64,000 nucleotides of DNA from Rhodococcus erythropolis NBRC 15567 (GCF_001552595.1 NZ_BCRM01000003.1:186001-250000), one strand, 5' to 3'. Counted from the stretch's first letter, positions 20,089 through 28,959 are shown. The notes: generated by a model not told the origin, from the letters alone. Numbers and translations: made by a program.

Positions 20089-20882
20089 CCGCGGTACGAG
20101 GAACATTGAGATTCCTCGCTCCGATTGCCATCGCCTCGGCGCTGTTGCTTGTCATCTGGGTGGTCTTCCTCAACACCTTCCCCCAGGTCGGCCCGCGTGT
20201 GGGAAAGACGCCGGCCGACGTCTGGGAGTACCTGTTCTCCGGTCCTAAGTCCGCCGACGCTCGTTCGGGCATCATCGACAACCTGTTCATCACTCTGCGC
20301 GACGCCGGTGTCGGCTTTGCCGTCGGAATGACTGCCGCGCTCGTGGTGGCATCGATCTTCGTCGTTTCCCGCACTGTCGAACAGACTTTCATGCCCGTTG
20401 CAATGCTTCTACGATCTGTTCCTCTCGTTGCGATGACCCCGATCATCGTCCTGATATTCGGCCGCGGAATCGTGGGTGTGACGGTCATGGTTGCGATAGT
20501 GGTGTTCTTCCCAGCCCTCGTCATGATCATGGTCGGTCTACGTGCCGCTCCGGCTCAGGCACAAGACCTCATAGCTGCGTACGGTGGGAGTCGTTGGACC
20601 GCATTGCGAATGGTGTCCGTACCGTCCGCACTTCCGGCGGTGTTCGCCGCCGCTAGGGTGTCAGTGCCCGGCGCTTTGATCGGAGCACTCATCGGCGAAT
20701 GGCTCGGTAGCGGTCAAGGCTTGGGTTCGAGCATGATCAAAGCCATTCCGCGCTACCAGTACAACGAATTGTGGGCATCTATCGTGGTGATCACCGTGGT
20801 GTCGATCGTCCTCTACGCCGTGGTCGGGATCTTCGAAAGCATCGCTCTGTCTCGCTTCGGTCCTTCGGCGGGCAAGTCGTGA
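20085..20882 (+). CDS. ABC transporter permease 2 (SsuC/TauC type)
   Basis: I use ATG 20085, which overlaps the previous stop by 4 bp (ATGA); the open frame extends upstream to 19977 but lies inside permease 1. The 265 residues begin with a membrane helix (LRFLAPIAIASALLLVIWVV), contain about six helices, and show the EAA-like loop DLIAAYGGSRWTALRMVSVP with SALPAVFAAARVSVPGALIG. With permease 1 it probably makes the membrane channel of this importer. Confidence 0.9.
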   Translation: MTAVRGTLRFLAPIAIASALLLVIWVVFLNTFPQVGPRVGKTPADVWEYLFSGPKSADARSGIIDNLFITLRDAGVGFAVGMTAALVVASIFVVSRTVEQTFMPVAMLLRSVPLVAMTPIIVLIFGRGIVGVTVMVAIVVFFPALVMIMVGLRAAPAQAQDLIAAYGGSRWTALRMVSVPSALPAVFAAARVSVPGALIGALIGEWLGSGQGLGSSMIKAIPRYQYNELWASIVVITVVSIVLYAVVGIFESIALSRFGPSAGKS

Positions 20883-20948
20883 CATCTGTTAACACGACCT
20901 CAACAAACTCTCTCTCCCAAGCAAACTGAACGAAACCGACTGGCCCTA

Positions 20949-22043
20949 GTGTTCCGATTCATGACGCCATTCAAGCCCGTCCGCCAGCTGGACCGCAGGG
21001 CCTTCTTCCGCTACTCCGCGCTGACCGGCATCGCAGTCGCCGGTAGTGCGTCATTGCTCGCGTGTAGCAGTGACTCCAGCAGTTCGAGTGGCGGAACCAC
21101 GGACGACGGTTCCGAATTCGGAACAGTTGCAGTGCAGTTGTCCTGGATCAAGAACATCGAGTTCGCCGGCGAGTACTTCGCTCTCGACAAGGGGTACTAC
21201 AAGGATGCCGGGTTCGGGAATGTAGACCTGGTGGCAGGTGGCGCAGCCGGCACCGGCGTCGAAGCCGGCTTGGACACCGGCAAGGTGTGGATCGGAATGT
21301 CCGCACCGCAGCTCACAGCCCCCGCCGTACTCGACGGACTGGAGGCAAAAATCGTCGGGGCCACGTTCCAGAAGAATCCGTTTGCGATTGTCAGTTCCGC
21401 TGCGGCACCGATCAACTCACCGCAGGACATGATCGGCAAGAAGATCGGCGTCCAGGATTCCAATCAGCTCGTCTTCGGAGCTCTCCTGGCAGCAAACGGC
21501 CTGACCGAAAGCCAGATGACGATCGTGCCCGCGCAGTTCGATCCGAGCCCCCTGGCAAACGGCGAGGTGGACGGTTGGGTCTCCTACGTCACCAACGAGC
21601 CGATCACGCTGGCCGCCAAAGGTTTCCCCAACGCCCACTTCCTCTTCGCGGACTACAACCTGCCGTTGGTCGCCGAATCGTTCACGGTTCTCCAGTCCAC
21701 CATCGACAACGAGAGGGACAAGCTCAAGGCATTCCTGAAGGCCGAGATCCAGGGATGGAAGGATGCGGTCGCTGATCCGGCAGAGTCGGCACGGCTTGCC
21801 GTCGAGGTCTACGGCAAGGACCAGAACCTGGAACTCGAAGAGCAGATCAAGGAAGCCACCGCACAGAACGATCTTGTGGTGTCGGCAGATACCAAAGCAA
21901 ACGGGTTGTTCACGATGACACCCCAACTGATCGAACAGAACATCGCGGCACTGTCGAAAGCGGGGCTGGAGATTACGGCGGACCAACTGTTCGACATGTC
22001 GATCCTCGAAGAGGTGTACGCCGAGAATCCGGAGCTGATCTGA
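20949..22043 (+). CDS. ABC transporter substrate-binding lipoprotein (NMT1/THI5-like)
   Basis: The 364-residue protein starts with a twin-arginine signal (LDRRAFFRYSALTGIAVAG) ending in a lipobox (SLLAC, Cys near residue 38) and a serine-rich linker, so it is exported folded and lipid-anchored. The mature part has LSWIKNIEFAGEYFALDKGY and later VGATFQKNPFAIVSS, the pattern of NMT1/THI5-like and SsuA-like binding proteins for pyrimidines, flavins, sulfonates or similar small molecules. GTG 20949 and ATG 20961 are both possible starts. It is the last gene of the four-gene importer operon. The ligand is not assignable by eye. Confidence 0.88.
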   Translation: MFRFMTPFKPVRQLDRRAFFRYSALTGIAVAGSASLLACSSDSSSSSGGTTDDGSEFGTVAVQLSWIKNIEFAGEYFALDKGYYKDAGFGNVDLVAGGAAGTGVEAGLDTGKVWIGMSAPQLTAPAVLDGLEAKIVGATFQKNPFAIVSSAAAPINSPQDMIGKKIGVQDSNQLVFGALLAANGLTESQMTIVPAQFDPSPLANGEVDGWVSYVTNEPITLAAKGFPNAHFLFADYNLPLVAESFTVLQSTIDNERDKLKAFLKAEIQGWKDAVADPAESARLAVEVYGKDQNLELEEQIKEATAQNDLVVSADTKANGLFTMTPQLIEQNIAALSKAGLEITADQLFDMSILEEVYAENPELI

Positions 22044-22241
22044 CACCAGTGCCGAACGTTGATCCCAGATTTCTCGAGTTATCGAGTAGCTCCGACGCGG
22101 ACGTCTGACGTCTGACATTAAGCACCAGATAATCAGTTCAGGCCTATGGGTTTTGACCTCAGGCCTCGGCGGTGCTGGTGTCGTCGACGGTTGCCCACGA
22201 AGTTCTGGGGGCACCACGGGTCGAGACCGTTCGCCCCAGCG

Positions 22242-22955
22242 TCAAACGAGCCCAACCTGGCGCAGCCAGTCGTCGAGTGCACCCCCTGCCTCGGCCACTG
22301 CCTCCCCCCGAGCTGTGAATCCGGCGCCAATGATCGCGTCGGGACACAGTTCTTCGTAGACACTCGGCACTCCGGACAGCCCACTGACCGCGTGAGTGGT
22401 GATCGGATAGATGGTCACGCCAGCTAAATCCAGGGATTCGACGAACGTGTGCATGATCATCGGTGCGCTGCTGTTCCACACCGGGCTTGCCAGTAGAACG
22501 ATCGAATGTGTCCCGAAGGAGGACAGCTGGTTGGCAATGATGGGCCGCACGTCGTCGCGTTGCTCGTTCCTGTTCCTCTCGACCGTTTCCTCGTAGTCGA
22601 ACGGGTACGGGTCGGCCGGTTCGATCTTGTGCACGTCGCATGAGAGGCGACTACGGATCATCCCGACCAGAACCTCGGTGTTGCCAATCTCGAGTTCGGT
22701 CCGATCTCCGTAGTAATAGTTCTCTCCGGATCGCGAGAAGTAGGCGAGTAACACCGACCCGGATGCTGCGCGTCGGGTCGGGTCGGTGGTCCGGCTAGGC
22801 GCAGTACTCGTTGGTACGTTCACGCCAGAATCGGGGGCGCATCCGGCTGCGATTCCGGCCAACCCGGCCACCCCGAGGGCGAGAGTGCCCCCGACGGCGG
22901 ACCGTCGCGAAACTTGACGTGGTCGGTGGGATTGGCTGTGGGGTGTCTGCTGCAT
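22242..22955 (-). CDS. exported flavodoxin-like lipoprotein
   Basis: The 237 residues start with a Tat-type signal (QVSRRSAVGGTLALGVAGLA) and a lipobox-like GIAAGC (Cys near 39), then a Pro/Thr/Ser linker and a flavodoxin domain. VLLAYFSRSGENYYYGDRTE (residues 73-92) is the FMN-phosphate loop region of the flavodoxin_4 group, and VLLASPVWNSSAPMIMHTFV forms the second flavin-side segment. It probably binds FMN at the outer face of the membrane and acts in electron transfer or quinone reduction. An upstream site (22986-23010) matches motifs seen before other redox genes in this window. Confidence 0.82.
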   Translation of the reverse strand: MQQTPHSQSHRPRQVSRRSAVGGTLALGVAGLAGIAAGCAPDSGVNVPTSTAPSRTTDPTRRAASGSVLLAYFSRSGENYYYGDRTELEIGNTEVLVGMIRSRLSCDVHKIEPADPYPFDYEETVERNRNEQRDDVRPIIANQLSSFGTHSIVLLASPVWNSSAPMIMHTFVESLDLAGVTIYPITTHAVSGLSGVPSVYEELCPDAIIGAGFTARGEAVAEAGGALDDWLRQVGLV

Positions 22956-22985
22956 ACGTCCAGTAAAGAGTGATTCGGCGGCCGA

Positions 22986-23010
22986 GGGGAGTTACTGGCG
23001 TACCAGGTAC
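22986..23010. promoter_or_regulatory. GGGAGG-ACTGCC family operator, upstream of flavodoxin gene
   Basis: GGGGAGTTACTGGCGTACC, continuing to GTAC, aligns with the four other copies at 24329, 41489, 60178 and 63428. It lies about 30 bp before the start at 22955, a position suited to control of that gene. A nearby near-palindrome, GGTACTGCCAGTGCC (23006-23020), may be a second half site. This is the weakest of the five copies. Confidence 0.4.
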
Positions 23011-23050
23011 TGCCAGTGCCTGCCCGGAGGCTCGATGCTGTCTGCCACGT

Positions 23051-23863
23051 TCAGCGCATGCGCGGGTCGACGGAAGCGTGCACGTTGGCGAGAGCGCACA
23101 CTACCGCGGTACCCAGAGTCCCGCTCCGATCGAAAACGGTGACGGTGCTCGTACTGATTCCGTCTGTTTCGACGCGATCCGTTGCGGCGAGGCCGATCTC
23201 GAGTCCCTGCGGTAGCCGGGCGAGCGCGAGGGTGACGTCGGCATTGATGAACTGCATGCCTGCAGTTCCCCAGTTACCGACCACGCTCGCCACATCGGCT
23301 GCGCTGGCAGCGAATTGAAAGGCTGAAAGCGCTTCGTCCTCCGCCACCCGAACTCCCAACACCCACATGATTTTTCGGGTGCCGTTGTGGTCGGATGCCG
23401 GAGTGGACACCCATCCTGTGTCATCGCTGTAATGCAGCCGCGGCTCTTCGGTACCCGGGCTCAGATCAGTCGGTGGACACTGCAGCTGGCTAGTCTGTGA
23501 CCACACATCTGCGGTGGAGACATCCGGGTCGGGTTTGAGGAACAGTGCCCTGGCGGTGGCGACCTTGGTATCCCCTTGCAGCAGGTCTGCCTCGACAAGA
23601 CTGATCCGTTTACCGGTGCGAATAATCCTGACGTCCGCGTGACATCTATCCATTGTCGCAACGCGGCAGAGTTCCAGTGTCCAACGCACCGGCCGGAATT
23701 CGGAGTCTGGCACGGCATGCTCGACGGCGCGCGCGAGCGCACCACTGACAGCCAGCCCTCGCATCCTGTTCGGGCCCCAGTTGCCCGCCGCAGTGGGCAG
23801 TGGAGTTAGAACATCGCCGTGCGGCGTCCTGTCGACCGAGAAGAACGCCGGTTCGCCGGTCAT
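23051..23863 (-). CDS. acyl-CoA thioesterase-like double-hotdog protein
   Basis: The 270 residues contain an N-terminal hotdog half with RMRGLAVSGALARAVEHAVP and MDRCHADVRIIRTGKRISLV, and a C-terminal half with FINADVTLALARLPQGLEIG. This arrangement is typical of the TesB-like 'thioesterase family protein' group (PF13622) in actinobacteria. The expected reaction is hydrolysis of acyl-CoA or a related thioester in the cytoplasm. Its ATG overlaps the stop of the upstream cupin gene by 4 bp, so the two form an operon transcribed away from the SDR gene. Confidence 0.75.
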   Translation of the reverse strand: MTGEPAFFSVDRTPHGDVLTPLPTAAGNWGPNRMRGLAVSGALARAVEHAVPDSEFRPVRWTLELCRVATMDRCHADVRIIRTGKRISLVEADLLQGDTKVATARALFLKPDPDVSTADVWSQTSQLQCPPTDLSPGTEEPRLHYSDDTGWVSTPASDHNGTRKIMWVLGVRVAEDEALSAFQFAASAADVASVVGNWGTAGMQFINADVTLALARLPQGLEIGLAATDRVETDGISTSTVTVFDRSGTLGTAVVCALANVHASVDPRMR

Positions 23864-24258
23864 GCGCGATACTCGTCATCGGTGACGTGCTCGAACCAGG
23901 CGGTGGTGGTCGAAGGGTCTTCGGCGTTGTCGAGCATTGCAAGGTGTTCCATGAACGAGTCCGCGGAAGCTCCGTGCCAATGCTCCTCGTTCGGCGGGCA
24001 GTAGAGCGTCTGACCCTGATGTGCTTCCATTTTCGTACCACCTCGAGTGCCGACCCAGGCCACGCCCTGGGTAATGTGCAGCGTCTGCCCCACCGCGTGC
24101 GAATGCCACGCCGTGCGCGCTCCAGGAGCGAATCGCACCTTCGCGACGGTCATGCGCTGACCGTCCTCGCGGGGAAACGCGATCGGGTCGAGCCAGACGT
24201 CCCCGGCGAATCGTGCTGCGGGATTCTTGACTGTCGGCTTCTGCGGGTCGATCTCCAT
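23860..24258 (-). CDS. cupin-domain protein, quercetinase/carboxymuconolactone type
   Basis: The 132-residue single cupin shows motif 1 GARTAWHSHAVGQTLHITQG (residues 46-65), with two His and a Gln in place of the usual third metal ligand Glu, and motif 2 CPPNEEHWHGASADSFMEH. These ligands suggest metal binding. Homologous small cupins accompany SDR, flavodoxin and carboxymuconolactone decarboxylase genes in many actinobacteria, which is the setting here. It is coupled to the thioesterase gene by a 4-bp overlap and divergent from the SDR, sharing the region with the operator at 24329. Confidence 0.78.
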   Translation of the reverse strand: MEIDPQKPTVKNPAARFAGDVWLDPIAFPREDGQRMTVAKVRFAPGARTAWHSHAVGQTLHITQGVAWVGTRGGTKMEAHQGQTLYCPPNEEHWHGASADSFMEHLAMLDNAEDPSTTTAWFEHVTDDEYRA

Positions 24259-24328
24259 CGTCTGCCTTTCGAGTCGTTGTGCGTGTGCCCCCGGATCACA
24301 CCGACGGTACGACCCGTCGTGCCAACCA

Positions 24329-24353
24329 GGGAGGCACTGCTGTTACCTGTATC
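24329..24353. promoter_or_regulatory. GGGAGG-ACTGCC family operator in cupin/SDR divergent region
   Basis: GGGAGGCACTGCTGTTACC followed by TGTATC closely matches the copies at 41489 and 63428. It lies 71 bp from the cupin start and 72 bp from the SDR start, so one factor could control both directions. Confidence 0.5.
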
Positions 24354-24424
24354 GGCAAGCCCTCCCACCCGCACGAGAGGCCAGGTTGACTGGTCTCACC
24401 GAAGACCCGAACGAAAGGAACATC

Positions 24425-25153
24425 GTGACCTCTTCCATTGCAGGTGTAGCCGTTATCACCGGAGCGTCGTCCGGAATCGGTGAGGCGACGGCGCGCCATC
24501 TCCACGCCGCCGGTTTCAAGGTTGCACTCCTCGCACGTCGGCGCGATCGCATCGACGCGCTCGCAGCAGACCTCGGCGACGGCGCGCTTGCCATCGAGGC
24601 TGACGTCACCGACCGCGATGCCCTCGTTGCTGCGGCGGAGCAGGTCAAGAAGGAACTCGGTGGCGCCGACGTGCTCGTCAACAACGCCGGCGTGATGCTC
24701 CTCGGGCCGTTCTCGGCGGACCAGCGTGGGGACTATCGGCAGATGATCGAGGTGAACCTTCTCGGCGCCATAACCACCACCGAAGTCTTCCTCGACCAGC
24801 TCACCGCCAGCGGCCGCGCGGACATCATCAATATCTCGTCCGTGGCCGGCCGCACCGCTCGGTCCGGAAACGGCGTCTATGCGGCGACCAAGTGGGGGAT
24901 CAACGGTTGGTCGGAAGCTCTTCGGCAGGAGCTGCTTCCGACTGTGCGCGTCACCTTGATCGAGCCCGGCGTCGTCGCTACCGAACTTCCGACCCATATC
25001 ACCCACGAGTCGACCAACACTGCGGTCAACGAGATGTACAGCAAGGCCGAGGTGACTGCCGATGACATCGCTGAGGTCATTGCGTTCGCCATCGGTCGGC
25101 CTCGTCACCTGGCCATCAACGAAATTCTCCTGCGCCCGTCCACCCAGGTCTGA
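24425..25153 (+). CDS. short-chain dehydrogenase/reductase (SDR)
   Basis: The start is GTG 24425, preceded by GAAAGGAACATC; upstream open frame is not coding. The 242 residues carry the NADP-binding motif AVITGASSGIGEATARHLHA, the structural NNAG (VLVNNAGVML), the catalytic Ser in IINISSVAGRTA and the YAATK motif (VYAATKWGINGW) with Tyr and Lys. RRRD after beta-2 (LARRRDRIDAL) suggests NADPH preference. It is probably a clavulanate-dehydrogenase-like ketone reductase of unknown substrate. It is convergent with the iron-ADH-like gene, only 9 bp away. Confidence 0.9.
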   Translation: MTSSIAGVAVITGASSGIGEATARHLHAAGFKVALLARRRDRIDALAADLGDGALAIEADVTDRDALVAAAEQVKKELGGADVLVNNAGVMLLGPFSADQRGDYRQMIEVNLLGAITTTEVFLDQLTASGRADIINISSVAGRTARSGNGVYAATKWGINGWSEALRQELLPTVRVTLIEPGVVATELPTHITHESTNTAVNEMYSKAEVTADDIAEVIAFAIGRPRHLAINEILLRPSTQV

Positions 25154-25162
25154 TTCTGCGAG

Positions 25163-26335
25163 TTACCAAGCGGCCGTCAGTAATTCGATGAGTTGCTGAC
25201 GGTCCACGGCGCGGGGTCCGGTCGTGATCGACCAGTCGTCCAGTGCGTGGTCCGCGACCTCGGCGATGTCGTCGTTCTCGACGCCGATATCACGCAGACG
25301 GGTGGGCACCCCGAATACCTCGAGCAGGCGCTCGATTTCAGCGATGACACCGTCGACACTTCGGTCGACGATCCCGAGGCCTGCCCCCATGCCTGCGATA
25401 CGTTCGGCGGCTACGGGCACATTCCAGCGCGTGACATGTGGAAGCATCAGCGCTTCGACGACGCCGTTGGATGCCGAGGACCTGGGTCCGATCGCATGCG
25501 AAAGCGCCTGTGCAAGTCCGCCACCGGTGAAATCACTACCTTGACCACTCAGCAACGACGACAGCATCAGGTTCAGCCGCGGCTGTGCACCCTTGGGGTC
25601 GGACGCAAGCCGGGGCAGCCACTCGTTGACGCCACGAAGCGCTCCCATCAGCAGGGCGTCCGCGAGGGGGTCGGTTGTACTGGATTGCAGGCCCTCGATC
25701 GCCATGGAGAATACGTTCAGAGAGGCCGACCAGGCGAGCCGTTCCGGTGCCGTCACGGCCATGACCGGGTCGAGGATGACCCCCTGCGCGCGCGCCTTCG
25801 GGTCGAACAATGCCAGCCGTTCTCCGGTCTCCGGATCGCGCACCGCAGCACCAGCTTTCGCGTAGGCGCTCGTCGGAGTACTGGGGACGACCCACTGCGG
25901 TAGCTTCGGAGCCGACAGGCGCGGGCTCGTAAGTTTTCCGTCGGCTCCGCGCTGGGTGCACAGCTCGCGGATGTCCTTGTCCTCGGCCAGCAGAATGGAC
26001 GATGCACGCGCGGTGACGACCGACGATCCACCGCCGACTGCGATGATCGCGTCCGCTTTCATGTCTTCGAGGTACTGACGCGCGTTGTTCACCGCCGGTA
26101 GCGGGCTGTGCTCGACGACGCCGTCGAACAGCCCGACGAGTTTCGATCCCAGGGCGTCGTACAACCGCTGCATCGCCTCGGGGTAGTCGAGGATGGGCTT
26201 GACCGTGATCACGACCGCTCGGCTCGCTCCGACGCGGTCGAGCTCACGGGGAAGCGCGGACATGGCCTTCTCGCCGGCAAACGTGCGGAAGGCAGGTGTC
26301 GCGTGGCGCAATTCGAGGTTCGGAGTGTCGGTCAT
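25163..26335 (-). CDS. iron-ADH/maleylacetate-reductase-fold protein with altered metal site
   Basis: The 390 residues follow the family plan: a nucleotide-binding N-domain with DAIIAVGGGSSVVTARA (residues 94-110), VVPSTPTSAYAKAGAAV, then the helical C-domain. Family members normally bind a metal through an Asp and three His. Here the first segment reads SASLNVFSMAIEGL, with Asn in place of Asp and Met in place of His; the second keeps LSHAIG, but the last His-Gly is replaced by SNGVVEALMLPHV. Maleylacetate reductases also lack the Asp, so a metal-independent reductase is possible. It is the last gene of the operon behind the Zn-ADH and CoA transferase. Confidence 0.82.
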   Translation of the reverse strand: MTDTPNLELRHATPAFRTFAGEKAMSALPRELDRVGASRAVVITVKPILDYPEAMQRLYDALGSKLVGLFDGVVEHSPLPAVNNARQYLEDMKADAIIAVGGGSSVVTARASSILLAEDKDIRELCTQRGADGKLTSPRLSAPKLPQWVVPSTPTSAYAKAGAAVRDPETGERLALFDPKARAQGVILDPVMAVTAPERLAWSASLNVFSMAIEGLQSSTTDPLADALLMGALRGVNEWLPRLASDPKGAQPRLNLMLSSLLSGQGSDFTGGGLAQALSHAIGPRSSASNGVVEALMLPHVTRWNVPVAAERIAGMGAGLGIVDRSVDGVIAEIERLLEVFGVPTRLRDIGVENDDIAEVADHALDDWSITTGPRAVDRQQLIELLTAAW

Positions 26336-26386
26336 GTGAGTGTTTCGCTTTCTCGAAGTTCTGGATTGTCAGTCAAAAGGTGACGG

Positions 26387-27412
26387 TCAGAAGGTGAAGA
26401 CGCCCTTGCCGGACGTCTGCTTGTCGAATTCCGCGTATGCCTCCACGGCGTCGGCGAGGGTCCAGCGATGACTGAAGAGATCATCGACCGGCAGATGGTG
26501 CCGATCGACGAAATTCGCGCACTGAATCTGCTGAACGCTCGACAGCGACCACGACGTGGCAATGGTGACCTGACGCGAGAGGAACTTGCGGACGTCGACC
26601 TCGATGCGCCCGCCGAGACCGACGACGCCCAGTCGGCCCCACGGGGCGAGAGATTCCAGCGCGGCAGTCGCTGCGGCTGTCGCACCGGAAGTTTCGATCG
26701 CCACCGTGGCTCCGCCGCTGGTGAGTTGCTTGATCATCGAGACCGGGTCCACCGAGCCCGAGTTGATCGTCTCCGCGGCCCCGAAGGCACGGGCCTGTTC
26801 GAGTCGGCTGTCGGCGAGATCGACTGCGATGACTCGAGCGCCACGCGCAGTGGCCAACATCGTGGCGGATAAACCGACCGGCCCCTGGCCGAACACGACG
26901 AGGTCCGCCCCACCGACGTCGCCCACCCGATCGAGTGCGCCCCAGGCGGTGCCCGTACCGCAACCGATGGCGGCCGCCGCGATATCGGACAAGCTGTCGG
27001 ACAGCGGCAGGACGGACTGCGTAGAGACCGTCATGAAGGGAGCGTGCGCACCGTGTGCCGACTTGCCGTACACCGTCGCCGGACCGGTAGTGCACATCTG
27101 TGTCCATCCCGACCTGCAGGCCTCACAACCGCCGCACCCGGCGTAGTGATGGACCATCACGCGTTGGCCGACGGCGAACCGCACGGGGTCGACGCCGGCA
27201 CCGAGTTCCTCGATCACACCCGCCGGCTCGTGGCCGCCGATACACACCGGCGCGTCGGGCGCGCTCGCCTCTGCTCGGTAATAGTGGAGGTCGGACCCGC
27301 ACATTCCGGAGGCAGTTACACGAAGCAACACCTCGCCCGGACCAGGATTCGGATCGGAGAAATCGCGCAACGAGATCTGCCGATCGCCTTCGAATACCAA
27401 GCCCTGCATCAT
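26387..27412 (-). CDS. zinc-dependent alcohol dehydrogenase (MDR family)
   Basis: The 341-residue protein has the catalytic-zinc motif SGMCGSDLHYY (Cys near 38) and GGHEPAGVIEELG, the structural-zinc cysteines GCGGCEACRSGWTQMC (residues 93-108), and the cofactor site DLVVFGQGPVGLSATMLATA followed by VIAVDLADSRL, where the Asp suggests NAD rather than NADP. It should oxidise a secondary or primary alcohol. It lies 51 bp upstream of the iron-ADH-like gene and 35 bp downstream of the CoA transferase, in an operon headed by the tandem operator at 28650. Confidence 0.9.
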   Translation of the reverse strand: MMQGLVFEGDRQISLRDFSDPNPGPGEVLLRVTASGMCGSDLHYYRAEASAPDAPVCIGGHEPAGVIEELGAGVDPVRFAVGQRVMVHHYAGCGGCEACRSGWTQMCTTGPATVYGKSAHGAHAPFMTVSTQSVLPLSDSLSDIAAAAIGCGTGTAWGALDRVGDVGGADLVVFGQGPVGLSATMLATARGARVIAVDLADSRLEQARAFGAAETINSGSVDPVSMIKQLTSGGATVAIETSGATAAATAALESLAPWGRLGVVGLGGRIEVDVRKFLSRQVTIATSWSLSSVQQIQCANFVDRHHLPVDDLFSHRWTLADAVEAYAEFDKQTSGKGVFTF

Positions 27413-27447
27413 GATCTACCTTTCGATTGCCTTCTTGGTTACAAAAC

Positions 27448-28635
27448 TCAGATCGCGCCTTCGAAGTGGAGGGCTGCGACCTCGTCCTCCGTCATTCCGA
27501 GTTCGTCCCGCAGGATCGTGTCGGTGTCGGCACCGAGTCCGTGCGCACGATCCGGCTCGACCATCGGAGAGTCGGACAAAAACAACGGACTGCCCAGCGT
27601 CAACCACCTGCCCGACTCGTCGTCCATCCACCTCAGCACCCCACGCGCCTGAACGTGCGGATCATCCATCAGTTCGGCGAGGCTGAGCACCGGTGCGGTC
27701 GGGATTCCCGTCCTCGACAGAAGGTGTGCGACTTCCTGCTTGGTGTGCGCTGACGTCCACCGCTCCACCAGCACGTCCACCTCGTCCGAGTGCGCTGTAC
27801 GACCCGACATGGTGCTGTACCGATCGTCCTTGGCATCCGGGTCGTCCATGACTCCGCACAACCTCTCCCAGTGAGATTGGGTGGGACACAGCACTGTCAC
27901 CCAGCCGTCGGTGGTCCGGTACGCGTTGTAGGGCACCACGGCGAGCCCGCCGTGCCGGTTGCCCGTGCGCTCGGGCATGGCGCCGTTGCTGTTGATGTGA
28001 CCGGCAATGTTCGACGACAGCGCCGGAAGGATCGCATCCTGCAGCGCGACCTCGACGTGTTGTCCGCGGCCGGTGTGTTCACGTTGATACAGCGCGGCCA
28101 GGACCCCGCTGAACATGTGGGTGCCTGCCATGAAGTCCACGACTGACGGTCCGGTGCGCACGGGTGCGCCTTCCATGAACCCCGTCGTGCTCATGATCGC
28201 GGTGCGGGCCTGAATTGTCAGATCCATCGCGGGTTCACCCGCATAGGGTCCGAACGATCCGAAGCCGGTTCCCGACGCCATGATCAGCCGTGGGTTGATC
28301 GCGCACAGAGCGTCGTATCCCAGCCCGAACCTGTCCATCGCGCCGGGCGAGAGGTTCTGGATGAGAACGTCGGCTTGCTCGACCAACTTGCGAACGATCT
28401 CTTGCCCCTTGGGATGCTTGAGGTCGACCTTCATCGCCCGTTTTCCGGAGTTCAGCATGGTGAACTGCACGGATGAGCCGTCGTGGTCGGCGCTCGGCAG
28501 CCGGCGGTAGGGATCGCCCTCGGGAGCCTCGATCTTGATCACGTCTGCGCCCAGACGAGCGAGCAACATGGAGCAGTAGGGGGCGAAGTAGAACTGACCT
28601 ACACAGATGACCTTCACACCGCTGAGTGCCGGCAT
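27448..28635 (-). CDS. CaiB/BaiF family III CoA transferase
   Basis: The 395-residue protein starts ALSGVKVICVGQFYFAPYCS and continues LGADVIKIEAPEGDPYRRLP, the standard class III start. The catalytic aspartate region is VDFMAGTHMFSGVLAALYQR, followed by GRGQHVEVALQDA. Such enzymes move CoA between carboxylic acids, here probably activating a pathway acid. The ATG is preceded by GGAGGTCTGCCG. The tandem operator (28650-28685) begins only 15 bp upstream, so bound protein would sit over or next to the promoter. First gene of a three-gene operon. Confidence 0.9.
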   Translation of the reverse strand: MPALSGVKVICVGQFYFAPYCSMLLARLGADVIKIEAPEGDPYRRLPSADHDGSSVQFTMLNSGKRAMKVDLKHPKGQEIVRKLVEQADVLIQNLSPGAMDRFGLGYDALCAINPRLIMASGTGFGSFGPYAGEPAMDLTIQARTAIMSTTGFMEGAPVRTGPSVVDFMAGTHMFSGVLAALYQREHTGRGQHVEVALQDAILPALSSNIAGHINSNGAMPERTGNRHGGLAVVPYNAYRTTDGWVTVLCPTQSHWERLCGVMDDPDAKDDRYSTMSGRTAHSDEVDVLVERWTSAHTKQEVAHLLSRTGIPTAPVLSLAELMDDPHVQARGVLRWMDDESGRWLTLGSPLFLSDSPMVEPDRAHGLGADTDTILRDELGMTEDEVAALHFEGAI

Positions 28636-28649
28636 CGGCAGACCTCCAA

Positions 28650-28685
28650 CTTCGTATTTACGGACAATGGTTTGTTATTAAGAAC
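28650..28685. promoter_or_regulatory. tandem 16-bp operator, copy pair a (CoA-transferase operon)
   Basis: CTTCGTATTTACGGAC (28650-28665) and GTTTGTTATTAAGAAC (28670-28685) are two copies of the cluster's 16-bp palindrome, starting exactly 20 bp apart. They lie 15 bp before the CoA transferase start, within the divergent region shared with the aldehyde dehydrogenase gene. Confidence 0.7.
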
Positions 28686-28797
28686 ACTAGGACGGCCGCA
28701 ACGTGCTGTCAATCACTGGGCGTCAAGTGGCCCACGCTGCAACATCAAGAGATCGTGAGCCTTGACACAGTCCGCAGGCGGTCGATACGTTCAAAGT

Positions 28798-28833
28798 ATC
28801 CATAAATCAGGACTGATGTTTCTATATAAGAAC
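28798..28833. promoter_or_regulatory. tandem 16-bp operator, copy pair g (aldehyde dehydrogenase)
   Basis: ATCCATAAATCAGGAC (28798-28813) and GTTTCTATATAAGAAC (28818-28833), again 20 bp start to start, lie 126 bp upstream of the aldehyde dehydrogenase ATG. The first copy is the more degenerate one and was found by predicting its place from the 20-bp rule. Confidence 0.62.
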
Positions 28834-28959
28834 ACAGAATGGAGTGAGAACGAATCCCGTCATTCCTTCGGGGCCGACTCACCCCACCTGCACGAGACAA
28901 CCGATTCGATCACTGCCCGCATAAGCGTGGACCGAAAGATCAATTCAAGAGGAGAAACG

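Noticed and set aside
22086-22115. Short direct repeat GACGTCTGACGTCTGAC near 22100
   Set aside because: It is a simple 8-bp doubling in a convergent gap with no link to any gene start.
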